From the NCBI GenBank assembly GCA_002286855.1, contig NRSV01000046.1, positions 248,001-312,000 of the forward strand: 64,000 bases of DNA. Reading direction: 5' to 3'. The DNA is from Bipolaris cookei (Eukaryota > Ascomycota > Dothideomycetes > Pleosporales > Pleosporaceae). Shown piece by piece: positions 40,388 to 51,699 of this stretch; within the stretch, counting starts at the first letter, position 1; each line of letters opens with the position of its first letter. Under the pieces are notes generated by a model. The model searched no databases. It saw only the letters and a list, made by a program, of their open reading frames with translations, and was not told the origin of the DNA. The position numbers and the translations under genes are program-made.

Positions 40388-42103
40388 ATGGCAGCACTGC
40401 TTCGAACGACAGAGCACGCAAACAGCCCTTCAGGAACCATAGTACCCTCTAAGGTATGCACACTGGGCACGTCTGGGTTTGAAGCTCATGTCCACTCAAA
40501 CCCTGTGAGCCAGAACACGGGTATTAGTGAGCCCTTTGATGAGGTATGCTTATCAAATCTACTTATGAGATTTAATTAGCTAAGAATAGTAGACGAATGA
40601 TGCTGCCACGGCATTGATGAGACTTGCAGAGGGTGGTATCGTGTTCCCAACTGGACCAATGGTTCCGGTGCACGACTTCCTAGCCCTCTCATCTGAAGGT
40701 CAACGACTATCAATAACGAAGGCGTGCGATGGCACCAGTATTCCACCTGAGAGCATACTCGAGGACCATGAAGTTGGCCATTCAAATGACCACACAGCAG
40801 TTGTTAGATCAGTCTGTCCCATCACAGAGCCAACCAGGGAGAGTGCGAACGAAAAAAAGCCAACCAGAGATCGGGAGATGAGTTCAGAAGATGTCACTTC
40901 CGATCTTGGAAGTAATACATTAGACTCTGTGGGAGTCTCAACTTACTGGGGAAACGCTGCCTGTGTGCTCCAATCTGAGCGAATGCTTATTAAAACCATC
41001 CAAGAGAACCTTCCAAGCAGATATCAGGCTCCTCCGAGCGATGAACTCGATCATGAAACTATCGATGACCTTTTTCTCGCACATGAATGCTCTGGAATTC
41101 CTGGAATGGAAAGTTTTCCGGATTCGGGGTCAATAAAACCGCTGGCGGAACATGAAGACCAGATCGGCGTTCCCGATGTTGCTACAGACGTCCTGAGCGA
41201 GACCAGAAATAGCTCACCCGTCCGTGACCACCACAGCCCATCCCAAAATACGTCACGGGAAGCCATACTAGAGTCTACCGAGCAGATGGGAATCTCGAAT
41301 TCTGCCGCACCTGCCAGTACCGACTCAAACGGTAGAGAAATGTTCCTCACAGAAAACATGACTTACCCATGCGGTGAGACGGCACGTATTACAGCGGGTC
41401 AGCACTCACAGGCAGGCTCACGTCGTGTTCGGTTCAGAACGCCTCTTGCCGTTCCTACAATCGCTGGAGAATCTATTACCAACCCGATCGACCTGACTTC
41501 AGACACTGAAATGGACGGTGAAGACACAGACCTCGATGAAGGTCTTGATTTGATGCAGCACGCGTTTCTCAAAGACATGCGACAGACCATTCCAGAAAGG
41601 GGAATGTCGACGACAGGCCATCGAAGGCCTAAGGATAGTCACAGGCGCTCGCCGCGTGGTGCCCGTACCCCTGTACACCGCCCAGGTTTTCTCGACTGGA
41701 AAAAGCCTGTCGAAAACATGTTAGACGAGATATCCGACATCTGGGACAACGTACAAACTCAATGGATGGAGTTATATCCCAAGCCGTCGATGAAATGCAA
41801 GAGCATGCACCGCTTCAACAAAAAGATATGCAGGATCGAAAAAAATTCAGATTGGAAGGGATTTTCTTTGATGATGTGAAAGTATTGGTAAGAGACTGGG
41901 AGCTTGTGTATGGATTGATTTATTCACGAATTGAGTGCCTCACTGAGAAAGGACTGATGAAACACTTTTCAAAAGAAATGCGCAGGTTCAGAAAAGCGTC
42001 AAGAGTACTTAAGGGCTGTGATCCCACGATAATGGCCAGTGAGGAGGAGGATCAAAATGACTTAGACTGGACTCAAAGTGTGAAGCATGGAAGAGTACAG
42101 TAG
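40388..42103 (+). CDS. hypothetical acidic protein, with frame change near its C-terminus
   Basis: Exon 1 40388-40543 (MAALLRTTEHANSPSG), 49-bp intron 40544-40592 (GTATGC..TAG), exon 2 from 40593. The frame runs to 41879 (480 aa) but its last ~35 codons look non-coding. From about 41762 to 42103 the next frame reads a convincing helical tail (DEMQEHAPLQQKDMQDRKKF; RDWELVYGLIYSRIECL). The two are joined either by a weak intron (GTACAA at about 41751, GAG acceptor) or by a one-base indel. The main body is Ser/Glu/Asp-rich and mostly disordered, with a FLDWKKPVENMLDEI segment. No family recognised. Confidence 0.55.
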
Positions 42104-42407
42104 CGGGTCAGCCTTGTATTTTTTTTTATTTTTTATCTGGTACTATGAGTTCTACTTCTCTTGCTATTTTCTTACGTTTACCCAGAATGTTGTATTTAGA
42201 AAGTATTGCCTGACCTTGATTCTATGCTTACTCGGAATTGTTTCCATGTTGGTCGGCTCCCTGGAGGCACCCGAGACGCCAAAGGCACTCATTTTCCTTT
42301 CCAATGGGAGGCAATCGATCCTCCGGTAGCGCCTCAGCTTTAACCTTTTCGTTTTCTTTACATGCTTGAGGGGCGGTCAATGATCCTGCATTTGACGGGT
42401 TCTGTAG

Positions 42408-42875
42408 CTATGTAAGCAGGTTGTGACCGGCAAGAAATGGAAAATGTAGCATGCCACGCACCCTTAGTCGCCGAAGATGCCGGAGCTCATCTGTCAGAGC
42501 TTCAACATCAAGCTTGAGATTCGAATTTTCCGCTCTGTGTTCGTCAAGCGCAGAATATGCTATGCGGGAGCTCTCTTGCCACTGTGCAAGCTCATTTTTG
42601 AGTCCCCATACTTGGGCTTCGAGTTCCGTGCGACGAGCAAGCTCTGAGCATAGTCCGCTGCGTGTCTGATTATGATTCCATATCTCCCATTCGAGAATCT
42701 GGGACAGTTGAAGATAGAGGTTTGGTTGGGGCTGCGGTGTGGCCTGATTGCTCGGTGATTGCAGGGGTGCCGGCCAGGTTGGATTGCTGGGGTGTTGAAC
42801 AAGCTGATTGGCTGCATCAACATGCTGATGACGTAACGGGTGTAAAGTGGGCCACGTGACTTGAGCTTCGTCCAT
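42408..42875 (-). CDS. coiled-coil protein with Pro-rich N-terminus
   Basis: Frame from ATG 42875 (MDEAQVTWPTLHPLRHQ) to 42408. The first ~65 residues are Pro/Gln-rich, and residues ~70-140 are a strong coiled coil (LEAQVWGLKNELAQWQESS; NSNLKLDVEALTDELRHLR). The last ~18 residues follow a GTGCGT and may be intronic. The pattern L-x-x-x-I-L-W-x-x-x-x-x-x-R resembles the coil starts at 44442 and 47735. Confidence 0.5.
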   Translation of the reverse strand: MDEAQVTWPTLHPLRHQHVDAANQLVQHPSNPTWPAPLQSPSNQATPQPQPNLYLQLSQILEWEIWNHNQTRSGLCSELARRTELEAQVWGLKNELAQWQESSRIAYSALDEHRAENSNLKLDVEALTDELRHLRRLRVRGMLHFPFLAGHNLLT

Positions 42876-43193
42876 GATCACTGGTTCAGCAATTGTTAGT
42901 TATTGTGGTGAGTAGAGTAGAAGTAGAAGATTGATGAACTATGTCACAAAGAGTTCCTGATGGCCGGTTTTATGTTTACTTGCCAGTACCCTATGCAGTT
43001 GCCAGTTTCTCGTGCCTGTGCCCGTAGCTTCGTTTCGGAGCACAGCCACGGGAGAACGTTGTCCGCTTTCTGCAAAAATGCAAAAACCTGTGCACTCTGA
43101 TCCCTTACACGGTATTCAGCATCTAGTATCTGCCTTTGCAGCACTATACAATGGAAATACCACCCTAATTATCCTAGGGGCAACAAGACTAAC

Positions 43194-44109
43194 ATGATTC
43201 CAGAGAGTATCGAAGAAGCGTTTCAGCGTCATCCACGACCACAGATACCCACAAAAGCAAGGGTATCTCAACGCCTTACTGTGCCAACGAAAGGAGCATT
43301 ATTACAGCGAGCAATAGAAGATGACAAGCGTCGTGCTTTCTTGCAGAAAATTAGCGAGAGCCCTTGGAAGACGATAACTCGATATGGTGAATTAGTTCAA
43401 GGGAGTTCTATGCGGTCGATCTGCGTTGTTGAGGGAAAACTTGTTATGGTCAAAGAGATAGCCAACATAGCGGGTCACCGACAGCTTGAGATGTCAAAGG
43501 AGCTATCAGAACATCCGCACGTTTCTACTGTCCAAAAGGCTTTCGAAACTGAGAATGTAATCTATCTTCAGCTAGAGTACTCCAGATATACTCTAGAGGA
43601 AGTTCTAAACGTTCACGTCTGCCTTGAGGAAGCGCAAATCCGAGTAATAGCAAGTGCAGTAAAGTACCTCGTATTTCTTGATCATTTACAATAGCTAAGC
43701 ATAGCAGATATTTCTTGCAATACAACACATAGCTAAGATTGGTGTGATACACAACGCTATTTCAACTTCCACTATACGGTTCTGTAGCACTGGAAAGCCT
43801 ATCCTGGCTGACTTCGATGAATTTTCACATACGACTACTGAGTGTAACCCAAATAGAGATCTTGGCTGCCTTGCATTCGCAATCATCCAATGTATGAATG
43901 GAGAACCCAAAAAGGAATTGCAAAATATCGATAAGGTGCGTCGTTTGCGAGAATCTAACAAAACTTTTGGCCTTAGTAATGGCGAGCGATGGAGCGGCTA
44001 TAAATTACTCATCGACTTTCTTGACAACATGCTTGATATTAATATCCCAGCTACTGTTAAGCTTGGAAAACCTGTAAACGCCAACTCATCAAACTCGGTA
44101 TCGCGCTAA
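43194..44109 (+). CDS. protein kinase-like protein, probably catalytically dead
   Basis: Two exons: 43194 (MIPESIEEAFQRHPRPQIP) to about 43655-43661, then about 43737-44109. The exact donor (GTAAAG or GTACCT) is ambiguous, and the acceptor is AAG. The N-terminal lobe is recognisable (SICVVEGKLVMVKEI, with Lys in the beta3 position; then VSTVQKAFETENVIYLQLEY). The catalytic loop HRD is HNA (VIHNAISTSTIRFC) and DFG is DFD (ADFDEFSH). It therefore belongs to the orphan fungal kinase group and is likely a pseudokinase. About 290 aa. Confidence 0.7.
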
Positions 44110-44441
44110 CAATAGCAGCATCGATATATTAAGCGTGAGCCAGGTTACAGCACCCTGATTCCATTCCTAGAATTGGTGCCGCTTGAGTGCTTCGCGCTTT
44201 GGCGCGCAACAGCGGCTAAGCAGAATCGTGGCGTTGAGTCAGGTTAGCGTGTTTTAAGAGAGCGTGTGGGCATGTAATCTCAGGCCGGTATCTCTATTGG
44301 CAGCTTCAAGCGCTTAACGCTGCTAAGCCTCCGAGCAATGAACTATATGTAAAGGATAGTGACATATGTTAGACCACTTCCAAAGCATATTTGTTGATTT
44401 AAACACCCAAATTATCTAGAACCAAAAGTCAAGTTGCTAAA
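44110..44441. other. intergenic, no gene recognised
   Basis: About 330 bp with short palindromic GCGC-rich motifs (44185-44225, 44305-44325); no gene. Confidence 0.3.
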
Positions 44442-44953
44442 ATGTCGTCCGCACCCTCTCAAACCACCCACCAAGATGAATCCTGGGAGAAAATGTTCAG
44501 TTTCGACCCAACTAAAAGCCCATTCCTCCCGCAACCAAATGTCGGGCAAGATTTGACAAGCCTCACTCCGAACCTGGATATATTCTCTGCTCAACCACTA
44601 TTCCTTCCTGAACCATACCTCCCACAGCCGAACTACCACCCAGACCAACCTGCACCGCAAATGCAAATCACTTCAATGTTAGCATCTGCGCCAGCACCAG
44701 GATATGATCTCGCGGAGGGAACTACTCATAGTAGCACTTTCGATGCAATCCGTAGTGACCTTGACAAGGTCATCATGTCAGTGTGGCAACTCAGGAACGA
44801 TTATCAAAAACGAATTGAGGATCTTGACAAGTAAGTTTCTTAATTTAACACCCTAGTAAATATTAACAAAGAGATAGCGAGGTTGTACAGGCTTCCAAAG
44901 CAGCAGAAAATTTACGGAAGGACGTGGATGCTATTGGAGACTGGGTGCAGTAA
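44442..44953 (+). CDS. coiled-coil protein, copy 1, probably truncated by a stop codon
   Basis: Exon 1 44442-44830 (MSSAPSQTTHQDESWEKMF), intron 44831-44871 (GTAAGT, AAG), exon 2 from 44872. Pro/Gln-rich N-terminus with FxFDP and FLPQP motifs, then a coil (IRSDLDKVIMSVWQLRNDY; AAENLRKDVDAIGDWVQ). TAA at 44951-44953 ends it at 156 aa. The same frame stays open for 36 further codons to the TGA at 45062-45064 with coding-like content (AELPCNEQSNEPQEDPEP). The paralogue at 47735-48363 continues through the same point after WVQ, so the stop looks like a nonsense mutation. Confidence 0.7.
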
Positions 44954-46004
44954 GTGGTCGCATTCCTGAATGCTACGGACGATCCGGCAGAACTACCATG
45001 CAACGAACAATCAAATGAGCCGCAAGAAGACCCGGAACCGTCCGGAGATAGCCAAGCACAGTGATAGGCCATCCTGGGTGCTATTCCATGTTTTCTGTAA
45101 TCCAGTAATTAGTATTGGTATCTTCTGAAATATACATGCATATGACAAGAGCTCCTGGTGAAAGAATATGGGTGGGTGTGGAAAGGGAACGTGGGTACTT
45201 GTTTCGCGTGGAAGTTCCTGTGCCGTCATCGCAGTACTTGAGCAAGTATATCGTCATCGTATTCGCAATCAATAATACTACCTGCTATTCTGGGCTAAGC
45301 TTGGGCATTTGGGATGACTGGGACTGGTACACTACATAGCCAGGCCATCTACATATCGATCACTACTGCTTTTTCAAGCCCTGGGACACCTGAAAGTGAT
45401 TGCAGTACATGAAGCTAGACAGCAAGCGAATGAGAAGAGCACATTTTCAGCCACCTTATTCTTCTAAGTGAAGTAACTCAGAGCTAGACATGGGGTGGTG
45501 TTGGACCCACTTCTGAACATGGGGAGTTAGTACAGGCGAGTGGTTTGCAGGATGCAGGAATCAGCGTTTGTTGAGGCGGCGCGGCAATGCCGGCAAAGAC
45601 CACTCCTAAGCGCCCACGTGGTACAAAATTAGTGCGGCAAATTCCGATAAGCCGATAAAAGCGCAACCAATAGCAATAGCTGTATGATTTACACATTTCG
45701 TAGCGTGTCGCGGGCGAGTGGCTGTGCTTTCGTAAGGTATATCAGACTTTAATGGCAACAGTAATTTTAATATCGCCCTTAGGCTGAAGGTAGCCTCACA
45801 AAAGATTATCTTGCGCATAATGTCGCATCATCCTTCTAAATTCAAGGCATCTTGTAACTAGAGCAATAGAGCTAACTCGTAAGATGTAGACTGACACGTA
45901 GAGCAGCACAATTCGTTCCCACTTGTCCCCCGTCGCAAAGCAACTCTCAAGAACCACCTACAGCGCCAGTTCTCGGTGCGAATGAACACACACCGAAAGC
46001 CAAT
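44954..46004. other. intergenic, remnant tail then no gene recognised
   Basis: The first ~110 bp are the open tail of the preceding gene beyond its stop. The remaining ~940 bp hold only short ORFs. The frame of the next gene is open upstream from about 45879 but without an ATG. Confidence 0.35.
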
Positions 46005-46691
46005 ATGCCATCACGAGCTTCGCTCACCATCGCAACTACAGAACTTAAAACATCATCAAGCGGGATATCTTCACCATGGTCAAAGCCCGCTTCTTTGCCA
46101 ACCAAGGATTTAGAGCAGGAAGCTATACCAAGTGTTTCCCAAACCCCAGTTAGCCCCGAGTCTCCGCTTACCGCCATCGAGAGGCCGACGCACATTTTCA
46201 CGATGCAATCCGAGCTACAAAGACTAGGCCCACTATCATCTCACTTACATCAGCGGATTCGAAACAGTCGAGAAATTTTGTTCCAACAAATCTTGAAGGA
46301 CAGCATTATTTCTGCAAAAACCCCGGAGAGTATCAATCTACGCGCCACTATTGCACAAGAAGTCAAGGCAATCATTCAAGACCTCTTAGCAGCTGAGGAG
46401 AAGGACCCAAAGTATACGCTCACGGTTGTCAGGGCACGGAGCAGAAGTTATTGGAGCAGAATCCATGAAGAAGCTTATCATAACAGCCCTGGAGACAGGG
46501 CAATTGTGGACCACATCAAGAAGATGACAGAACCCGAGGCCATTCATCAGCTGTACTCATTGAGGGACATTGAGCAGATACTCTTCTATTGGGCCAACCA
46601 CCAGCACGTCAAGTCTTATGGGGCAATTGCCTATGAATTGTGCCTTCCACTTGGTGTGCTTTTATCATGGATTCTGTGCTATGTACAATAA
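46005..46691 (+). CDS. orphan protein, paralogue of 37091-37915
   Basis: A single-exon 228-aa frame from ATG 46005 (MPSRASLTIATTELKTSSS). The disordered Ser/Pro N-terminus contains SPWSKP (SPWIKP in the paralogue). The conserved C-terminal domain is FQQILKDSII, AQEVKAIIQDLL, KYTLTVV, SYWSRIHEEAY, YSLRDIEQILFYWANHQ, then ELCLPLGVLLSWIL. The order and spacing match the minus-strand gene 9 kb to the left. The frame is open further upstream, so an earlier exon is possible. Function unknown. Confidence 0.7.
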   Translation: MPSRASLTIATTELKTSSSGISSPWSKPASLPTKDLEQEAIPSVSQTPVSPESPLTAIERPTHIFTMQSELQRLGPLSSHLHQRIRNSREILFQQILKDSIISAKTPESINLRATIAQEVKAIIQDLLAAEEKDPKYTLTVVRARSRSYWSRIHEEAYHNSPGDRAIVDHIKKMTEPEAIHQLYSLRDIEQILFYWANHQHVKSYGAIAYELCLPLGVLLSWILCYVQ

Positions 46692-47139
46692 ATTATTCGA
46701 TCAAACACATGCAGTTTTTGCTTGATCATAGCATTGCCAACTCCCGTTCCCTATATCCGCTTAATCGTCGTATCCACAAGGTTCCGTTCTCTGACAAAGA
46801 GCTCTGAAACAGGTTCAAAATCAAGTCATCCGTGCGCGTTCACCAACATGGCGTGGCGAAGCAACTCGAGATCATTTGATGGTTGAGACGATCAGGCGTT
46901 CTACACGGATGCTCTCTAAGCAGATTCTGGTGAACTCACGGCACAATTAACCGCGCGCATTAATGCAGCTGCAAGGGTATACTGACAGGGATTCACATCC
47001 TTCTGTGATTTAAAAGATCCGTCACGACAGCGCGAGTCATATTACTAGAAATAAAAGTAACTTCGGCTACATACTACATACTTGTACATTCACCCATCAC
47101 TCTGTACTATCCCCAATTTACCTAGGAGAACGCTTGGCG
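46692..47139. other. intergenic between convergent genes
   Basis: No gene recognised in about 450 bp. Confidence 0.35.
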
Positions 47140-47607
47140 TCACGCTGAGGGATAGACTTGGCGTAGCAACGTCAGAACAGCTCGATAGCTTCTATTCACT
47201 TCGACCAAGACTTGACAGTCCCATTCGTCATCCCTGCCACATATCTTGCCATCCTTGCTTAACCACATGTTCCGTAAGATGTTCTTCTCCAAAATCTGAC
47301 CTTTTGTGCAGTCGTAAGGTAGCTTGTTGTATAGCATAGGCTCACATGCATCACATCGTGCAACATGATTTTCTAACATGTTCATGAAGAAGAACTCTAT
47401 TCGGGTTGGTTTTCGGGATATTGAGCGAACCATGGGCGTTGCGAAATGCACTCGTGGCGTGAGCCGAGACTGATCAGCGCATGTACGGTCACGCGAATAT
47501 TGATGATTGTAGCTAGCGCGCCGATCATCATGACCGTATGTATATGGAGTAAAATCATGACGTGCTGCCTGAGTGGGCAACGATCTGTATCGTGAAGAAT
47601 AGGACAT
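47140..47607 (-). CDS. hypothetical protein, 155 aa
   Basis: ATG 47607 (MSYSSRYRSLPTQAARHDF) is chosen because the longer frame has a poor N-terminus. The first ~65 residues are Tyr/Arg/His-rich and disordered. The C-terminal ~90 residues look globular (IEFFFMNMLENHVARCDAC, KLPYDCTKGQILEKNIL, WDCQVLVEVNRSYRAVL) with a CDAC pair and other Cys that might bind zinc. No family recognised. Confidence 0.55.
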   Translation of the reverse strand: MSYSSRYRSLPTQAARHDFTPYTYGHDDRRASYNHQYSRDRTCADQSRLTPRVHFATPMVRSISRKPTRIEFFFMNMLENHVARCDACEPMLYNKLPYDCTKGQILEKNILRNMWLSKDGKICGRDDEWDCQVLVEVNRSYRAVLTLLRQVYPSA

Positions 47608-47734
47608 GGTGTACGAAATTTTAATCAAGTTGCAATTTGCTTGATCACTACATGCTGTGGTTCTTAGGTACATATCTATTGATATAGACCCTTTGCGTGA
47701 CGGTTTCCAGTATACCACAGCCCACAAACCCAGA

Positions 47735-48363
47735 TTACTCGCCACATTCCTGTGAACCGTTTCCAGTATGTGCGGATGACGCTAGCGACGAATCAAGATG
47801 GTCGTAAATGCGCTGGACCCACTCCGCCATCGCGTCTACATCCTTGCGGAGGGTCTCGGATACCGCGACAGCTTCGGCCAATCGCCTTTATGATTATCAG
47901 CCACGCGGCTAAACCTATGATCTCGGATTACTTACTGTTCGAGATACCGAGTTCTCATTTGATGCTCGGCCCACAAAATTCGGATTGAGAGCTCTAATGA
48001 CTCGATGGTTGGTGTTGGGAGAACCAGGTCAGTCATGGGCATGTACTCGATGGATGGATCGCTGGTGTTCATAGCTAGGTCAAAGTTGAAGTCCTGTGAC
48101 GCGCCTTGCGCATCTACAGGAATGTGGATAGTAGGATTTTGGTCAGGAAGATAGCCGTTGTTATTCGTTGAAGAGCTACCCTGATTTTCGACTAGGTCAG
48201 GCTGGAAAGGGTCGGTCAATGGATTGAACTTGAAGAAAGAAGAGCTGAGCTCTGTTTGGGTAGAGCTCTCGATTAGAGGCATTATTGGAACTGGCGATGA
48301 GCTTGTTGTGGGAGCGATTTCGTTTTGAAAAACAGACTGTTTGGTGCTTACTTGTTCCGCCAT
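47735..48363 (-). CDS. coiled-coil protein, copy 2
   Basis: Exons 48363-47936 and 47885-47735 (50-bp intron, GTAAGT..AAAG, phase 2) give 192 aa, start MAEQVSTKQSVFQNEIAP. It has the same layout as 44442-44953: FKFNPLTDPFQPD and YLPDQNP motifs, then a coil (IESLELSIRILWAEHQMRT) and, after the conserved intron, ETLRKDVDAMAEWVQ. Here the chain continues with RIYDHLDSSLAS to its own stop. Function unknown; a scaffold or DNA-associated coil is possible. Confidence 0.75.
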
Positions 48364-49065
48364 CTTGGTTGCTATTGGAATAACACATGACATTCATGTA
48401 GCTAGATATATAATTGATGATGAATTTGAACAGCGAATCACACCTACTGCGCCGTCAGGCGACATATTCTAATAATATTTCGAACAATTGGGACTTCGTC
48501 ACACCCGGGCGCCAAATTGATAAGCATTCCAGCGGCACCAACTCAAGAAACGGGATAAGGTCACTAAAATTAGGATCTCGAGCTATGTATCGATGCAGTT
48601 TCTTGTTAGTGTGTGCCCAAGTTTAGGATAATCACTAATTGCTCTATTGAACATGTTGTCCAAAAGGTCCACAAGGAGCTTGTAACCACACTCCTTCCAG
48701 CTGTCAGTAAGTTGCTTTTAGGGGAGCCAAGTCCCCTGAAAGCGGGTATTCAATACCCTCAAGACAATATCCAAATGCTGAAGTCTTTACCTGAGGCGGC
48801 GTCACAGTCAATGTCATGGATGCAGGAACCCCGAGATCCTACAATCCGAGCCGTAGTAACAACGTGTACCGCCATTACTCTTAAGTCTGAAAGAACCTAC
48901 TTCTAAGTGAAATTGAGTGTCAAATCCTGGCTACACGTAAAATATTGGCCTTAACAAGCCATATTCAGCAATCTCCCGGAGCTATCATTTGGTCTTTGCA
49001 AGTTGGGACCAACACTAGAGTACACAAAGGACACAATGGAATTGAAACGGTACTACGAAAAGCTT
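48364..49065. other. intergenic with weak coding-like stretches
   Basis: Two short plus-strand frames (48613-48906 and 48945 onward) look weakly coding, but the second runs into the duplicated block and no splice model joins them. They may be a decayed gene; not annotated further. Confidence 0.3.
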
Positions 49066-50010
49066 GTAAGCGGAATGAATGTGTAAAGGTGTTCTGGCGA
49101 GATGCGGCTGTTGGGTTTGGGCAACTGCATGGTCAAAGCTTCCTTATTTACCAGACTCGGGGTCACAGATGCGTTTTATTTCACAGTCTTTGTTACAATG
49201 GCTATACCAGAAAATAAGTTTGGTACTGTATATGAGTTCAAGCTGGGTCTTCTTTGCTTTTCCTCGGAGCCTACATACTAGGTGTGTACTACTTGGATAG
49301 TTGGGACAGCATATAGTGAGCCTCGAGGGCTTCTTGGCGGATTTTATTTGATGCCTTTACATGGCGACGCGTCCTCCAGAGGACACAACTTAGTAGTGTT
49401 ACTAGCACAACAAAAATCGCCATAATCACACCAATAAGTATAGAAGAATTTAATCGAAGTCTTTTAGCAGCAGTCGCCACTGAGTTCTTAATTGTTGCAG
49501 AAGGTGGCATTCTACTTCCGAGCCTTATCTTCTAGAATTGTATTAGTGATATTCTAGTCGACATTTAAGCTTGCTACGGCAATGCCTTAAGATACCTCAA
49601 TCTATCTAGACACAACTCTGTATATTGTGCGGTCTTTCTAACTTACTGTACTCTAGAGAACTTGATAGCCTAGCAAAAGTGTAGTAGACCATACATACGA
49701 GTTCGGAGTCGTCTGAGCGTTTGGGTGGGAAGATAGTCAAAGAGCGTACCAGGTGCTTACAACATTAACGAGTGTTTGGATCATGCGCTTTATACTTCCT
49801 AAGCCTTATCTTCTTTACGTTTCACTGTCACAATCTTGTGTCACGCGCCGAGAACCAAATCACGTCTATGCAACCTCAGAACGGGAACATGTTCAACGTA
49901 CTTATGTGAATCAGTGAATCCGTTGATCTTAGCGCATACGCGTTCAGGGTATAGCAAGGCCGTGTAAAACAACGAGTAGTAGGGCGGGCAATTTTATAAT
50001 GCTAGTTAAC
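49066..50010. repeat. 945-bp exact segmental duplication, copy 1
   Basis: Appears identical over its length to 57126-58070 (offset 8,060 bp, direct orientation), starting GTAAGCGGAATG and ending GCTAGTTAAC. Flanks differ on both sides. No terminal repeats were recognised. Confidence 0.93.
49289..49510 (-). CDS. small single-pass membrane protein, duplicate 1
   Basis: 73 aa from ATG 49510 (MPPSATIKNSVATAAKRL). One transmembrane span (SILIGVIMAIFVVLVTLLSC) followed by a basic juxtamembrane part (LWRTRRHVKASNKIRQE) and a helical tail. It is carried within the exact duplication and has an identical twin at 57349-57570. It resembles the 59-aa protein at 38652-38831 in architecture. Function unknown. 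Confidence 0.5.
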   Translation of the reverse strand: MPPSATIKNSVATAAKRLRLNSSILIGVIMAIFVVLVTLLSCVLWRTRRHVKASNKIRQEALEAHYMLSQLSK

Positions 50011-50064
50011 GTCCTGTCTCAGCCGGTGGGCTATATAAGACGTGCAGGCTAGGCCTACAAGTAT

Positions 50065-50960
50065 CTACGTGGTTCTATCAATATGGTGTAGGTGGTCGAG
50101 GGGGCTATCTAAATCGAGGTGAGGCTCATAGCCTAGTGTTGATAGAAGTAGAAGAGGGTCTTGCGGGTGAGAAGAGGGGTAGAGTAGGTATATGGCGGAG
50201 GCACCTAGTATAGATGTTGCCCTAGTTTTCGAGGCTTTCTTTGTACCAGGCCTGTGTTGCAGCCCTAGTCTCCTTGATAAAGGCAATAGTAGCCTTTATG
50301 CCTACTGTAGTGTCTAGTAGGAAGACTAGCGATAAAGGGTCCTTGCTAGCCTCCTGCATCTCCGTTCTAGCCTCCTTATATAGCGTGTACCTAAGGAGGA
50401 TATGTGCGGCGTCTTGCGTAGCTCTATAGTTGCAGGGGCAAACTTTGGAGTCTACTTTGCCTCGCTTAAAGAGAAACTCTCTTAGATAATTATGTCCTAG
50501 CTTAAGTTGAAAGAAGGCGCTAGAGGCTTCTCTACTAGTAGCAGGAGGAGTAGCAATCTGCCTTCTAATCTTCCCCTTATACCTTGCGGCGTAGGTAGTA
50601 GATTTTAAAGCAACCGTCTTTCTTCTATACTGTTCTAGGTAGCTAAGCCGCTCTCGCTCGCCTAGCTATTTAACTCGTGTGCCTATAACAGCTAGGCTCG
50701 TTCTGCTAGAGCTAGGATCTAGCTTTGTCGCCTCCTTTGCTAGCGTGTCTGCTTTCTCGTTTCCTATGACATCCTCGTGGCCAGGTAGCCAGTAGATCGC
50801 GGGTATTAGGCCTTTCTGTTTGAGTTTCTTTGCCGCTTTTACACATCTGAGTTGCCACTCTTGTCCTGGGTTATCTGAAGCAGTCTTTAGTCTAAGCATT
50901 GCAGCCTGATTGTAAGGGGCTGCGCTCCGTGGAGCAATCGCTTTGGTATACAAGAGATTG
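50065..50960 (-). pseudogene. Tad-like LINE remnant (RNase H and C-terminal part)
   Basis: Reading leftward, an RNase H-like segment (50953-50666: IYWLPGHEDVIGNEKADTL, AKEATKLD) is followed after a stop by the usual LINE tail (FFQLKLGHNYLREFL; KVCPCNYRATQDAAHILL). Stops and missing Cys show decay. The reverse transcriptase is absent, so it is a 3' fragment. Confidence 0.8.
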
Positions 50961-51109
50961 AATTCGATAAGGAGCTAAGCTCCTCGACTACATGACTGTC
51001 TATATACAACGCTAGTTGCCTGGGCAACAATCGGACCGCCTAGGTCTGGCGTCTGAGCGTTGTTCAGACAGTATGAGCAGAATCCGAGATCTCATCGAGG
51101 AGTAAGACT

Positions 51110-51420
51110 CATGGGCACCAGCCCGTTACACAAAGCTACTGCAGAGGTAAGTACTAGAGCCACTCTACTCACAGCTAACAATCAGCGACTCAAATATCAA
51201 CTAGATACATATTAGACTACTCGCGTATAAAAGCGAGTTCAAGTTAATCTAAATAAATGCTTTAGTAACGTTAAGAGTATTAAGGCTGCTATCGACCGAG
51301 CAGTAGCTCTACAGGCACAACGGACAAGTATTCTAGTAGACGAAAAAGAAGCAGAAATAGCAGTAATGGTAGTAGCAGCTCTTATTGTTAGCTCTATACG
51401 TACTGAGTGGCAAATATAAT
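51110..51420 (+). pseudogene. decayed C-terminal tail of a pogo-type transposase
   Basis: With stops ignored, the plus strand reads PLHKATAEVSTRATLL, NNQRLKYQLDT and IDRAVALQAQRTSILVDEKE. This is the coil-like tail typical of Fot1/pogo transposases. It is AT-rich and full of TAG/TAA, unrelated to the intact element at 51700. Confidence 0.55.
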
Positions 51421-51699
51421 TGTTGAGAAAATCGCGAATCTAAACTGTACCATAGGTTGGTCAAGGTAGCCGACCACTATGTGGCCGAACACCCTATGGC
51501 CGAGCTTACCACATATCCAAGCATAGGAAGAAAAAGAAGTCAGCTATATTTTACTTCTCTAATGTCATAGAATGGACGTATTTATAATATAGTAGTGGCG
51601 TTCAAAGCGTTCAGAGACGCGGTCTTCTCCAACTGTAGGGGGTACCGGCGACTAACATCAATTTCATTGCAACCCCATCTGTCTTTCCATCTTCTATTA

